Assembly: GCA_002946415.1 (NCBI GenBank)
Contig: NJPS01000072.1
Location: 96,348-160,347 of the forward strand
From: Rutstroemia sp. NJR-2017a BVV2
Taxonomy: Eukaryota > Ascomycota > Leotiomycetes > Helotiales > Rutstroemiaceae
DNA length: 64,000 nucleotides
Direction of reading: 5' to 3'
Shown: positions 22,196 through 34,237 of the stretch, piece by piece
How positions within the stretch are numbered: the stretch's first letter is position 1
Layout of the letters: every line of letters begins with the position of its first letter
The notes under the pieces: generated by a model
Told to the model about the DNA's origin: nothing
Database searches by the model: none
The model's input: the letters and a program-made list of their open reading frames with translations, nothing else
Program-made: the position numbers and the translations under genes

Positions 22196-24938
22196 GACAT
22201 GTGTTACCGGACAGGACAAGATTTGGCGGGACAGGCGGAGAAGAACGTGTACAACGGTATCATGTCCGGATATATAGAAGAGACGGAACGAAGAAATGAG
22301 CATATGCGAGGAAGGCGAGTTTGCGCTTTCGAAAGTGTATTTAGTTGGAGACTTTGCACCCTTGAATATACGAAGTACATGGGTAGATAAGAATATCTGA
22401 AAAGCCCTAATATATTAAATATAGTTAAGAAATTCTTATTGAATAAATGTCCTACAGACTTTGAGAGATTATAATATTTCTACGAAAGTATTATTCCAAC
22501 CTCTTTCTTACACTGGGAGCCTATCGGCCTGTTTTTCCCACACCGAAGAGAAGTAGCCAAGCTCTGAGTATATACGCGTTCTACCGCCCTCCACCGCCCT
22601 CCACCGCCCTCCACCGCCCTCCAAACGGTGCAGCTGCATCTCGGATTAACCTCTCTAATTGGCCAATTTCGCCCGCTCCCTCACGCAAGTCAGCACCCAC
22701 TACCAGCTGCTTTATCTCCCCTCCTATCAAAAGTTGATCCCTTGCTCCGTACAAACTCAAATGTTCAAAGCAAAAGCGACACGCGAGCAAAAACAAAGCA
22801 CACTCAGCATCGCGTGGTTCCCCTGTCTTGTCATCATTGCGAGGCCCAATGAGAATGCCGACGGTTATTAGCGGTGGCCCTTATCCTCGGGACACGTCCT
22901 TCATCTGAGCGATTTTGCATGTGCGTGCGCAAGCTTGCTTAAGCTTGCTTTGGTGGATATAGTCTGGATCTGATAGGAAGTGGTTTGTTGTTTTTCGTAC
23001 TTCGTACTTCGTACAGTACTGCCGGGTCCCTCTGTACCTGACATCGAGCCTCGAGGGATGGTTCGGACTGGTTTGGACTGGTTTGCGTAGAGTTCGTACC
23101 ACCCACACAACGCTGCAAGATCAGCTCGAGGCATGCAGTGGCCGTTTGTCCGCGTTCCATTTATATCTTTCCTGTGTCACCCAAGTCTGATCGGATCGGT
23201 AACGCGATTATTGCAATATGCTGTAGGTCACAGAGAGGCGACAGGATTCCAAATCTTCTCGTGCAATGGAAAGCGCTGTGCCTCTCGGTAAGGGTCACAT
23301 GCAAGCTTTCTCCATGTTCCCACCAGTTATCACGCAACCGAGTCCACTGTCCAACCAGCCAAAATGCCAAAACGACGCCAAACCCGCCAAACCCTAGCAA
23401 ATTCCCTGGTGGGCCGGTGGCTGCACACAAGAGCGCTCAGCACGCAAGAGCGCACTTTCTTATCTCTTGGGATTCCCTTTTCGCTCTTCGCTCTTCGCTT
23501 TTCACGTCTTCGTGCACCGTGTACCCCCATCCCCATCTTGTTCGGCTGCTTGCGCACTCGCATTCTGCCTGCCACTCCCAAGAAAGGAATCCGGAGCGCC
23601 TTCCTCCCCAATATCAAACTCCAGTTGAACTGTACAATGTCTCCCCGCGTCATTCCGAGGCCGAATCATCTGCGGCTTGTTCGCAGCTCTTGCCATCGCA
23701 ATCGCAATCGCAATCACAATCACTCTCGCCATATCGTTCAAGGTCCAGGTTATGGACAAAGTTCGTTCTCTGATTGATACCGCGACCGCGACCGCCACCT
23801 TCTCGTATCATACCCTTACTTCACTCAGTCGTTGATTGGCACGTACAACGATAATCCGTTCCTCCCCATCCCATCCCCGTCCCAGCCCTTCTCATCCCAT
23901 AATTCCGGAAGAGCCCCACGCATATCCTATCCTATTCCATCCTATCCCATGGACGAAAGCTCCCCAAAGCTGTACCAAAACGGCGAAATCCAACGTATTA
24001 TCGTTATCATTATCAGCCATCTCCTCCCCCCACGGAATCCTCGCTCAATCCTATTGTCTTGCCGGAATCACCACCCCAAGCTCTTCCTCCCTCCCCTCTC
24101 CCCTCTCCCCTCCCTCTCTTTTTCTCGTCCTCTGTACTTTTCCCTCTTCCTCTCGTCCCCTCCACCAGGAAAACATCCTAAAACCAGAAGTTACTCCAAT
24201 TGGGAAGCTGCGGAAATTCAAAAGTTCGGGAAATCCCTCCCACGTTTCCAAATCCAGATATCAGCCCCGAATTTTATCGTGCCATTTCTATCTACTTATC
24301 TACCAGTACTTGCGATAGATAGTGTTTGAGGTACCACAGCTACACTTCGTACACATCCTTCACCGTCTCACCACATCTTTTCCCTCTCTCCAGGATCGAC
24401 AAAACGCCATTTCCACCTCACTTCTTATTTTTGTTGCATTCTCTCACACCCTGAAACTTGTTACATGAAAAAATCTCCTACGAAACCGTCATCAAAGTCC
24501 GGAGCAACTCTAGATTCTCGATCCTTTTCCAAACACAATCGCAATTGCAGTCAAAACAATTCTCCGCCGCATTGCTCGACTTTGCCGAACGTTATACAAA
24601 GCGCAAAAATAATAAAAAAATAAGTTTGCGACCTAACCGTTGGAACGCAGCCCTATCGGTTTGTACGTTACTCATCCGCTCAGCGCACTGTCCGGTACCG
24701 ACTACACCAAACTCAACTTCGAGTCCTGTCATGCGACGGCCCATGCGCATCTATTTACGAGGCCAATGGTCTAGTTGGAGTCTGGGAAATCCGGATCGAA
24801 ATACGTACAATTGAATGATTGCAAAACGACTTCGCCGTCACACATTGAGGTCCACGTTTGCGCAAAGCTTCGCTCCCTCGCTCGTCTCACCCTCTGCGGA
24901 GGTTCAGACGGGCGTGGTTTCGCTCCAATCTCGAGATC
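22196..24938. other. Long gene-poor leader with microsatellites
   Basis: About 2.7 kb upstream of the rhodopsin-like gene. It is C/T-rich, with several overlapping open frames on both strands but no motif or splice pattern. Simple repeats include a TTCGTAC run (22994-23014), a CAATCG run (about 23692-23721) and CCTAT-like units (about 23921-23948). It may be a long promoter and 5' leader of the gene at 24939. Confidence 0.45.
22581..22623 (+). repeat. 10-bp minisatellite (CCACCGCCCT), about four copies
   Basis: Four head-to-tail units, the first with one change, read directly from the sequence. Confidence 0.9.
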
Positions 24939-26566
24939 ATGTCAATATATACCTCGCCTCCTCCTGCCCGATCCTTTCGTGACGATAAGCCCACGCTTTT
25001 AGTCTGCTGGTGGTGTACGCTATTCGCCGCCGTTATCATCCTGTTTCGAGTTTGTGGGCGATATATACGATCGGAGAAGCTGTTCAAGGAAGATTGGTTG
25101 GCCTTTGCCTGTCTGATCCCGCTGTTCTGTCGGATGGCGCTCGTTCATGTTGTTTTATTGTTTGGGACCAATAATGCGACAATTGAGGATTTTTCGGAAA
25201 GGGCTATTTACCGGCGAGAAATTGGGAGTAGATTGGTTTTGGTGTCGAGGTTATTTTATGCCGCGACGTGAGCAGACGCATTCCAAGCTTCCTCCCTCCT
25301 AAGTACTAACACATTCTTTCCTCTAGTCTTTGGATGCTCAAACTCACAATCAGCGAGTTCTTCAAAAGACTTACAATCAATATCTGGACTACATCACACG
25401 AGCGGGTTCTAGTCTTCATCAGGTGGTTTCTACTCGTCACATTCATCGCAGTTATTATCGCCGATATATCAGAGTGTCAACCAATTACTCATTACTGGCA
25501 AGTGGTACCAGATCCAGGTGCGAAATGTCGACAAGGATATGCTCAACTTCTTGTCATGGGCAGCGTCAACGTTTTGACGGATTTATTGCTCGTTTTATTT
25601 CCTGTCCCTATCATCATCGGGTCAAGGATGAATTTGAAGAGGAAGATTCAATTAGTATTGCTGTTTGCAGGATCATTGATACCTGCTGGTATTACGCTTT
25701 ACAGACTCCCGCAAATCATCGACCGTCACGGTTCCCAGCAATACCGCTCACTGCTTGCTTCGGTGGAAATCTTGTTCGCAACAGCTGTAGCGAATGCTCT
25801 AGTTTTGGGTTCCTTCGTCCGAGACCGAGGCGTTAAGAAACATCGCTGGAAATTCGGCTCCCTCACCGACACTATGGACCGTACCGGGAGTCGTCGCGGA
25901 ACTGTCACCCGCCACTGGGGTAGCGACGAAGATCTCGTGCGCGATCTTGGGCTAGGCGTTGACCCCGAACTCCGTGGTATCATCTCCCATCCCCCACGAC
26001 CAGCACCCATGGCCATAGCGGGCAACATTCCCGTGCGCTCTCGTAACTCTGCCACTGAATGGCGGTTTCCTAGCGATAGCGACGATATCGATATGGCCAA
26101 GATGTCGCCCTCTTCGCGGCACATCTCCGAAGATCTTTCCTCGATGATGTCTCCTCGTCGTGTGTCTTTCTTCGACGTAGGCGGTCTTTTGGATCAAGAA
26201 TCTCCCCGACGGGTCAGCTCTACAAGGACGCTAGACACAGATGGTGAGTCGAGTACACAAGGGCCGATATCCACTACCTGGTCTTATGAAAATGGGTTGT
26301 CACCTGCGCCAGCGAGGAGGGGATCGGCACAATTGTTACAGGATCTTGGGGGTTTATTAGCGGGACCGAGAGGGGTCAGGGTGAATAGGTTTTCGAGCCC
26401 GGGGTATGAATTGGAGACGATTTTGCAGGGTGGGCCGCGCGCAAGGGAAGGCGGCCGGGGAAGGGAAAGGGAGAGCGACAGGGATAGGGAGCCGCCGCTG
26501 GAACATGTTACCAGGCAGGAGACTAATCTTTCGTTGCAGGATGTGGGGGGTTTGTTGAGACAGTGA
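24939..26566 (+). CDS. Rhodopsin-like fungal integral membrane protein (PTH11/SAT4 type), 522 aa
   Basis: Two exons (24939-25267, 25327-26566) join in frame. About seven membrane segments lie in the first roughly 290 residues (for example LLVCWWCTLFAAVIILF, FLLVTFIAVIIADI, LLFAGSLIPAGITLY). The loop segment ISECQPITHYWQVVPDPGAKC, then GSVNVLTDLLLVLFPVPIII, is the classic signature of this family. A long cytosolic tail follows, rich in Ser/Arg and holding three DVGGLL-like motifs, the last close to the C-terminus. The family is linked to plasma-membrane sensing, but the ligand here is unknown. The first ATG in frame is 24939; an upstream open frame without ATG is ignored. Confidence 0.85.
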
Positions 26567-27338
26567 TGTGATCTTACTTAACCAAGGGGATGAAGATAGT
26601 TTCCCTTGAGTGGAGTGGCTCGAGAACTGCTGGAGAGGGTTATAGACTTCTTGTACTATTATTTTTCTTTTGTTCTTTCGTGTCGTTTTTGTGATACCTA
26701 TTTTCATATTTCTTGTGGAAGGTGGGGGAGCTTTAAATAGCGACTTTTCAGCCATGATGCTATTTTCTTTGGTTACGAGGTTATGAAAAATTTCTGGTTG
26801 GGTTGGAATAGGTGGCCAAGGGGCTTTTGTATAACGATGAGTGGTGACGGCGAGAGGGTATGGGTGGGGTGGCTGTTTGATGGTTGGGGATGGGATGCGA
26901 TGGCGTTTCGGGAGTTTTCTGCGGAGGGGAAGAGGGGGGAAGGGCTAAGCTGGGCTGGGTTGGGCAGATATCATGGTTGTTTGTTTGTTGAGGTAATTGA
27001 GTTGGTGTGTAGGGAAGCAGGAGGAGGGAAGGCTTGGGATTATTTGAGAAGGAGCGAAATGGTTGAAAAACCACAATTAATTCCACAACATTGAGAACTC
27101 CCAACAGACCCCTACAATTACAAAATTCGCTCAGTAGAGTACAAACACAAGAAGAAGTAACTTTCAGCCAACAGTGAGTCCCAGAACCACCTCATCCCTC
27201 ACTCCATATCCTTCAGCACACCACAAACTATCAGAAATATTCTTCGACCACTTATTCCCCAACTCAACAGAGGTCCCCTCTCATAGACGGGGAGATTTCT
27301 GCCGTATGGGACTCAGATGGAAGGTCGGACTGGTGTTG
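26567..27338. other. Convergent intergenic region, no gene
   Basis: About 770 bases between the rhodopsin-like gene and the broken orphan gene. A G-rich block (26780-27060) opens frames on both strands but has no gene-like features. Confidence 0.45.
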
Positions 27339-28610
27339 TTATTCTTCGCATGAACAATATGAGTCAGATCCAGAGGACTGACTCAGGCGAGGGGAATCTT
27401 CAGCTCGGGACGGTCTAGGTGTAGGTGATGGAGAGTCAGCAAAGGGATCAGAATCCCAATCTTCATAGAAGCCATTGAATTCAGGTGGGTTTCCAAGCTC
27501 TGGCGAGGCATTGGATCCGCGAAGAGACTTATTTTCAGGAGAGTGTCTGCGTTCAGCTGAGTTGTTGGATCGTCAAGAGAGGCTGCGTTGTGAAGAATGA
27601 CTAGGTCCAGCTGAGGAACTGGAGTGTCGGGAATGTTGGACTTCGGCTGGTGGACTGGACTGATGTCGATGTCCACGTCGAGGAGATTGTCTACTTGCAG
27701 AAGATTGTCCATCTGCGGAAGAGTTCTCAGCTTGCTCAGGTTGTCCAAGTGAACGAGCGCGTTTCAGTCGAAGGCCTCTCAGATGACGGGGTAGCGGAGG
27801 TTGAACTCGAGGTCATTCAGGTTCAGGAGTGGCATCACCACCAGTCGGCATTCCTTGTTCAGGAAAAGATATATTGTCCGCGCGGGCTCGCAAGATCGCA
27901 GCTTTCTTCCAACTCAGAGCTTCCTCATAGCCCGTGCCCCGGGGCATTCGAGGTAGCCGACTTGAATGAATTTTCAGCGACTCCACCGGAACATCCTTAT
28001 TATCATCCCTATAGAGATCCCAGGCCTCAGCGATGGATTCGAGGTCACGAACGGTGATCTCCACAGCAACTGCTCCGTTCCACTCCTTGATGCGCATTTC
28101 AGCGGCTTTTGGAATGAAGTTTAAGAACCCACAGTCCGCATGCAAGTCTCCGAAGGGTAAGACTGGCTCAGAAGACACCACAACCCCCGCTCCACGAATT
28201 TGAGCCTTCAGCAGTCGCGAATATTCGGCCATCTTCATCGCGTAGTGCAAGCACTGCAGACCGGATTCGCCAGAAAAGACAGGACAACTCAGGATGGTAA
28301 TGAGGTTTTGAGCTACCATCAAGTTCCAGTTGGGGTTCCTAACCTCATCCCCATTTGGAAGCTTGATCAGGACGGCAGAAGTGAAATCGGCTCTTTCTCT
28401 GTTTGGGACCAACTGAAAGGCGTCCAGTCCGTACATTGACTTCGTCAGCCTCCAAAGTCTCAGGTCAGGAAGACGGCTTTTTCAAAGGAGAAATTCATCA
28501 GCTTCGGACCAGTTGTTGAGGGAATCTGATTGTCTGTTCTGGTCTTGGCCATCAGAAGCAGAATCAGAATCGGAATCAGAGAGTTGAGAATATCTTCTTT
28601 TGGAAGGCAT
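27339..28610 (-). pseudogene. Orphan gene with three in-frame TGA codons (423 codons in one frame)
   Basis: One minus-strand frame runs from ATG 28610 (MPSKRRYSQLSDSDSDSASD) to TAA 27341-27339 with only three interruptions, all TGA: 28484-28482, 27815-27813 and 27575-27573. The middle segment (28481-27816) is a globular, unrecognised domain with YGLDAFQLVP near its start. The final 158 codons are Ser/Arg/Pro-rich and end in an acidic tail (GSDSYCSCEE), a coding-like composition that the shadow frames lack. No GT-AG intron removes any TGA. The central part alone could still be translated from ATG 28436. I read it as a decaying gene; a recoded or edited transcript is possible. It is divergent from the orphan gene at 28876. 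Confidence 0.6.
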
Positions 28611-28875
28611 GGTGATGTATGAGGTTATGGTAATTTATGAAGTTGATGTTAATGTATGAGTTTATGTTAATGTGCGAGTTGGAAAGGTGAAATTTCGCTA
28701 GGTCAATAATTGTAGTTGGTACAAGACTCGGATTTCTTTCGGAACATCATGTGTTCTTATGTCATCCTTCTCCTCTTGTCTTCCACTACACTTCAGTTTT
28801 CATTGTCTCTCTCAAACAACCAAATTACCTCGAACAATCAAATCACCTCAAGGAGCCAGATTACATCAAAAAATC
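28611..28875. promoter_or_regulatory. Short divergent promoter with degenerate repeats
   Basis: 265 bases between two divergent orphan genes. One side carries degenerate ATGAGTTTATGTTAAT-like units, the other CAAATTACCTC-like units. Both genes may share control. Confidence 0.45.
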
Positions 28876-30513
28876 ATGACCAATTCATTCTACCAAGTCT
28901 CTGCTCGATACCCACTTCTGACTCCCCGACAAAATCTTCTGCTGAACTCCCTGAAATCATATACTGATTTGGCTGCTGTGATGTACAAAATCGCCAAGAA
29001 GGAACTGGAAGCCGGCGAAGAATGTAAGTTTTCCTACCATTGCAAGATCCTTACTGGTTGTTAATCCATTATGTTAGCCGTTGCGTCGAGCATGAGAATG
29101 ATTCTCGACGATCTATCTGGCCCAAAAGAGATCAAAGCCCTCCTTTACACCATCCCCAAAGATATTCTGATCTCAATCATCACCAATGACATCGGGCACA
29201 GAATGCAAACCGAAATCACTGAGCGAAATCTGAGAAATCAGCTATACAACTTGGACAACACGCCGGGAACATATCTGGTCACCTTGGTTGTGGAAGGTAG
29301 ATCCTGCGGTCTGACGACAACTGAGTGGAGGAATGTCCGAGATGTCATGGCAAAGTAAAATTGGGTACTTGCACAATTCACGCTGGCCTTCACTAACTTA
29401 TATGACAGTTATCTGAGCTTTCACCGAGACCCCATGAATGATGAGAATACCACACCTGAACGAGAAGAAGAGCTTCTGAACGCGGCGAACATTGAACTCG
29501 ACCTGAACCCTGAGTCTACTCTCGACGACATTAAAGACAAGATACGGCGGGGTACTATCGCGTACAGCTTCGATAACTTCGATATTTTTCTGAAGCAATT
29601 GGAGGATCGCTTCTCTCATGATATGGACCCAGCTGGAGAAGAAAGACAGCTGTAAATGCCCTGCTAGGTTGAATTTAGCTACGATATGAAGGCCCGAGTG
29701 AACGAACACGACCCGGTCAACAACAAAGGAGGACCATCCAAATACCTGACTCTATTTCTTGCTTGCCTTCGGAATCTGAGCATCAATGTAGCCATGGTTC
29801 AAATACCAATTCTGAGAATCTGGGACGTCAGTGGATACGACGAGGGCAGATCGACAAAGTACGAGAAGGCTGAAGTGATGATAACTTTGCTTGCGGGTTC
29901 ATTGGTCTGGGATGGTGGCTTCAACGTGAAGCAAGCTGGGACTTCAAAAGTTGTTGCACAACATGTCAAGAAGATCCCGACCTTAAGGGAGATCTTTTTT
30001 AACAAGCCATGGGCCCGGATGAACATCGAGAACGCCAAGGAAGTTGCCGCTGATAGATTAGAGTTCATACAGACATTCGAGGAGATCATGAATTCTGAGA
30101 GCGAAGTGAAGGCCAAGTTGGACCAGCTACTCGAAAAGTACACTGATGTTGAAGCCCTAGCGAAAGCATTAAGCCTGAAGATAAAGAAAGCGACTGAGAA
30201 GGTACAAGGAGAAGTGGAAGCTGCTGAGAAATGCCTTGAAAGGATGAAGGAGGTGTTAAAGTTCCAGCTATTGTACAAGGAGTGGCGGCAGTCCTGTCTG
30301 GATGCTCTAAAGTCGGGGAAACGGACTTCTAAGCACGAACCAAGTTTTACTGACAAGGAACCAAGCTCTACTGAAGGTGATAATATTCGGTCTACAGAAG
30401 GAGGGGTGACTGGGGTTCCTTTTGAAGGTGCCACTGATGAGAACACTGAAGGTCACGCTAACTCTGGAAAGCCTGTGGAGGTAGTACAGAAACAACCAGT
30501 TTACCGCTACTGA
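28876..30513 (+). pseudogene. Orphan gene, split by TAA and TAG or by a 27-base intron-like segment
   Basis: Exons 28876-29023, 29078-29354 and 29409 onward join in frame across good introns (the second has CTAAC before its acceptor). The frame stops at TAA 29653, and TAG 29665 follows. The same frame then stays open from 29668 through ATG 29686 to a stop at 30513, adding about 280 residues with a coiled-coil-like EVEAAEKCLERMKEVLKF region. Both stops lie inside a 27-base GT...AG segment (29652-29678) whose removal keeps the frame, but this is shorter than usual fungal introns. Alternatively the stops came from CAA and CAG, as RIP would produce. Or two genes lie 30 bases apart. No family is recognised. 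Confidence 0.5.
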
Positions 30514-32684
30514 CCAAAAGAGATAGCTCTGTTTTCCAGCACTAGATAGTTCTCAAAGACGTCAAGATTTGAATTGATACTGCTTCTGTACGATTCATTT
30601 ATTGACTGTTGTGATTTTCATCTAGATGCTTCATCGATCCGTTATTGTCCGTCTTATTTTGGTTGATTTCCCATGCAAAATCTTCAGCCTCCCTCACTGC
30701 CAGATTTCCAACATTCTCCAGCTTGTGCTGTGATTCCTTGACTTCGTGTCTCGACCGATCACAATACCGCGACCTGCAATTCCAACTTCCTTCTATGTTC
30801 AACTTCTCTAGCTCAGTAGGCCACAGCTTCCAATGGTGTATCAAAAGGATCTATAAAGATATTAGAATGAGATGAGACAATAGAAAGGATTCTCTGCCGA
30901 CCTCGTACTGTACCTATTTATGTCACGACTACAACATCAAAACCGCTGCGCTTGCCCTTTCCAAGCTCATCCTCAGGTTGCATAGCTCTGTAGCTTGACA
31001 TGAAGTGTGCCAGGGCTTTAGAGCTGTGGGACGACCAGACGCGTTACAACATGGTATGCTTCAGGCGACCCTAGCCTCTAGGCAATTGATAATTGAAACC
31101 CTTGGGAAGACCATTCACGGTGCTGAATCGCTGAAACTTGTTGGAAAGGGTATGGAACTGTTGAATTAGCACAGCTAATCAATAATTGAAATGCATCTTC
31201 ACGTTAACATATCTCTCACTAATCTGTAAAGATGTTTAATTTCTACCGTTTTTGATTTGGCTGTGACACAGGAGCCAGTGTTTCGCTAAAACACGAGTCA
31301 TTAAGGAGGGAATTGAGGAAACGGTAGTGTCATGTTTATTATGTGACTCGAGTGCATCTTGGCATAAGCAGCTAACAACACAATCGATGTATCCATGGTC
31401 CCACCTCTCCAGCATTCAATTTGGCCGAGCGTTGATCGTCGCCATAGCAGAAACTCGTGTCCGTATCACCTACCAGTGCTGGTCCCTCAGCCTCCACTTG
31501 CCACAGGGCCACAACAGCGATTTCGTGCGGTCTTCTAGGCCTTTCCACTTATCCAGCCGCTCAAATTGTATAAAACTTTAACCTGAAACTCGGCTGTCTA
31601 GCACTCGGGTGGGATACTTTGATGTTCCAAGCAATCACGGCGGGTGCAAGGTTAAAGCAATGACGATGTAATGTATTCGTGTATTATTTATATGTGAAGG
31701 CGCATGGGCGCATGAAAGCCTTCCTGGCTTTATGGAGTATTAGAGGGTCTCTGGTGTCCAAAAGAGGGCTTGCTTTGACGCATTTGATCCCGACATCGAA
31801 AGGGAGAAGCGACTTTGAGATCGTGAGTACAGACTCGAAATGCAGAACACGTAGAGGACTGTTTTCGAGTTGGCATGGAATCGCCCAATCGGAAAAGTAA
31901 AACTGTATTAGAAAAGGGCTAAAAGCCTGCCAGGATCGGCGTATAACGGACAGTCGAGGGGTTTCGTTGGGCAAGGGCAGGGACGAAGGAGGCAGGACAC
32001 TGACGGGTGTTTCTTGTCGAGCTATCGCTAGAGTGATGTTCCAACATGTATCGGAGTTTGAAAGGCTATCTATTTGCAGTCAGTAAAGAGAAAATGGAGT
32101 GTGGCTAGATGGAATGATAGAGAGTTCGTCTTGTACACGGATGTTTACCTGACATATGGGACATTTCGAAGACATTCTTTACGGAGTAGTAACCAGCTAT
32201 GATCCTATCTTTTGCATGGCATCTTGGGCTCGAGGTCAGTTGGAGAGAGGCAATATAAGAAGAAGTCGGCTTGTAAGTTCATACGCTCGAATGTGAAGTT
32301 GTACTTTCAATGCATGAAGCAAATGACGACATTGCCTTTGCGAGAATGTTCAACCTTTTCTCAAAAATCACGGTGGAAAAAGAGAGACTATACTGTTTTG
32401 AGCGATTAGGGTCAGCTGCCGACGCAAATGGCCAAAAGAGGAGATTCACTACAATGTTATAGCATTCACTGTATATCCCGAGGAATTAAGTCTCGGTTAT
32501 CTTGGATGCGATGGAGAAAGGCACCATAGTTTTATATTGTTCTCGCACCGTTGGGACATTGAAATTCTGAAAATTCATCATCTCGACAACAAATTCAAAA
32601 TCAAAAACAACAACGAGAACTATTCAAGCAATCAACCCAACTAGATTCTCCTCTCTTCTGAAATTCTCTTTTCCTGAATCCAAC
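30514..32684. other. Gene-poor stretch, nothing supported
   Basis: About 2.2 kb between orphan genes. Open frames are short and scattered. No RNA gene, repeat or transposon end recognised. Confidence 0.45.
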
Positions 32685-34237
32685 ATGGCTGGATACGATT
32701 CTCAATGGGCCTTTATGGTCTCAGAACTGCTGAGAGCTCCTACGTCAGAAAATGGAGGGATCAGTCTGAGGCTGATGGAGCAAACTGCCGAGTACCTTCG
32801 TCGGAAATTCGAGGGCGAGAACATGCACAGTGGCTTCCCTGACACGCTGAGTTACCTGGTGGAGAGTGCTATTTGGGATTGGTGGTGTAGGTCTTCTAGA
32901 TTCCAATATTGTCTCGTTCGGATATTGACTGTTTCAATAGTGGGGAAGAAAGCTGCAACCCGTCCTTTCCCGGGAAGGAAGCCTCTGAGCCCCAGTAGCA
33001 GCACTGCGACTGCCGCGATCACCACTTCTGAGCGCCAAGAAGGCTTGAAAAGGAAGCGTCCTGAATCTCCTCCTGCTGCTCGTCCTGCTCCTCCTCCTCC
33101 TGTTGCTGCGACCCAGCAAGGCGCTCCTTTAATACATCGTTCTGATACGCAAGCTGGATACACTCGAATTGCTGTCCCTCGAAAGGACGAAGTTCTGAGG
33201 TTATACAATGATCTGAGGCATAGGCTCGTGATCGGTTATTCTGATCGCCCATCTAATCCTTCCTGGTATGACAAGCTGAGCCTTGACCAACGTCATGGAT
33301 GGAGTGATCGTGTTGTCGTCATACCGCCCCATACTGAGTCCCACAGGATTTCTGTTCCTTTTCTGACTGTGGTGGTTGTACATCCAAGTTCTTGGTTGTG
33401 TATGACTGGTGAGAGGATGGTCCACATTCAGAATCTGAAGAACGCCATTCGTGCGAGCAACAACAATCTGAGTATCACCATCCAACGGCCAACTCGATTG
33501 AAGGGGGCTCCATTCTCGACGTTTACCGTCCAATTTTTTGGTGCTGATTATCGAGCTGACCCGGACGTTGCTGATATCCACTTCCTGATGCAATTCGCGG
33601 ATCAGTTCCGCTTGAATTGCAGTAGGTGTGATGCGTACGTCTGTTCTGAGAACATCTTCACGGCGTGGCAAAAGTTCCTGAGGGCCAATCCGGGAACGTT
33701 TCCACACAACCGCAGCTTCCGGTTTCCTCCCACCCCCAGGACACCTGTCGTTCTGAATAACGCTCCCACTCCCCCTTCGCTGACTTGACCTTTTGCTGCA
33801 CACTTAGCAAATGGTGCTGCCCCTGCTAGTAATGCAGCATCACGCAATCCTTCTAAGCGAGGTCCTCCTCCTGACTCTGGTTATCCACCTTCTCTTCCCT
33901 CTTATATGCGTTTTGCTCCTGCTGAAAGTTCTTCTGCTGCTGCTCGCCCTTCTCCGGCTGCTCCTCGTGCTGGGCAATCTGCTTCTCGTTTTGAGCAATC
34001 TTCTGCTGCTCGGCCTGGTAAAACCACCGAGAGATCTGTTTTTGAAGCTGACTCCACCCTTTACACTCGCAGTGAGATCTATGCTGTAAGTTTAAACTCC
34101 ATCTCACCTCAAAAAATTGGTTTGACTGCTAACTTTTCATTTAGGAACTGGGTGATAGATATGGAGGTACGATGCCGTTGGAAGATTGTCTGATTGTTAT
34201 CAAGTCGAGATTTGGGATGTATCCCAGCGATGGATAA
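32685..34237 (+). pseudogene. Orphan gene with one in-frame TGA, Pro/Ser-rich
   Basis: The frame from ATG 32685 continues to 34085, then splices (GTAAGT...TTTAG) to 34145-34237 ending in TAA. It is broken once, by TGA at 33786-33788. A further in-frame intron with a GTAGGT donor is likely at 32887-32940. The protein has an N-terminal helical part, a Pro/Ala linker (about residues 105-145), a globular centre around NDLRHRLVIGYSDRP, and after the TGA a Ser/Ala/Pro-rich tail of about 100 residues that leads into the last exon (ELGDRYGGTMPLED). Continuation of frame and splice site beyond the TGA shows that the stop is a late change. No family is recognised. Confidence 0.6.

Noticed and set aside
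23138..24329. Open frames of 137-211 residues upstream of the rhodopsin-like gene
   Set aside because: They overlap on several frames, are low-complexity His/Pro/Ser-rich, and have no splice logic or motif.
27339..28610. Selenocysteine at the TGA codons
   Set aside because: Ascomycete fungi generally lack the selenocysteine machinery and there is no conserved Cys-like context.
29652..29678. Treating the 27-base segment as a certain intron
   Set aside because: It is shorter than usual fungal introns and lacks a clear branch site, so it is only kept as a hypothesis in the findings.
33722..33822. An intron around the TGA at 33786
   Set aside because: The acceptor-like CTTAG has no consensus donor in range, and the frame continues without splicing.
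27339..34237. Mitochondrial or mitovirus-like code (TGA as Trp) for the orphan genes
   Set aside because: The genes have spliceosomal introns, normal nuclear base composition and many TGG Trp codons.
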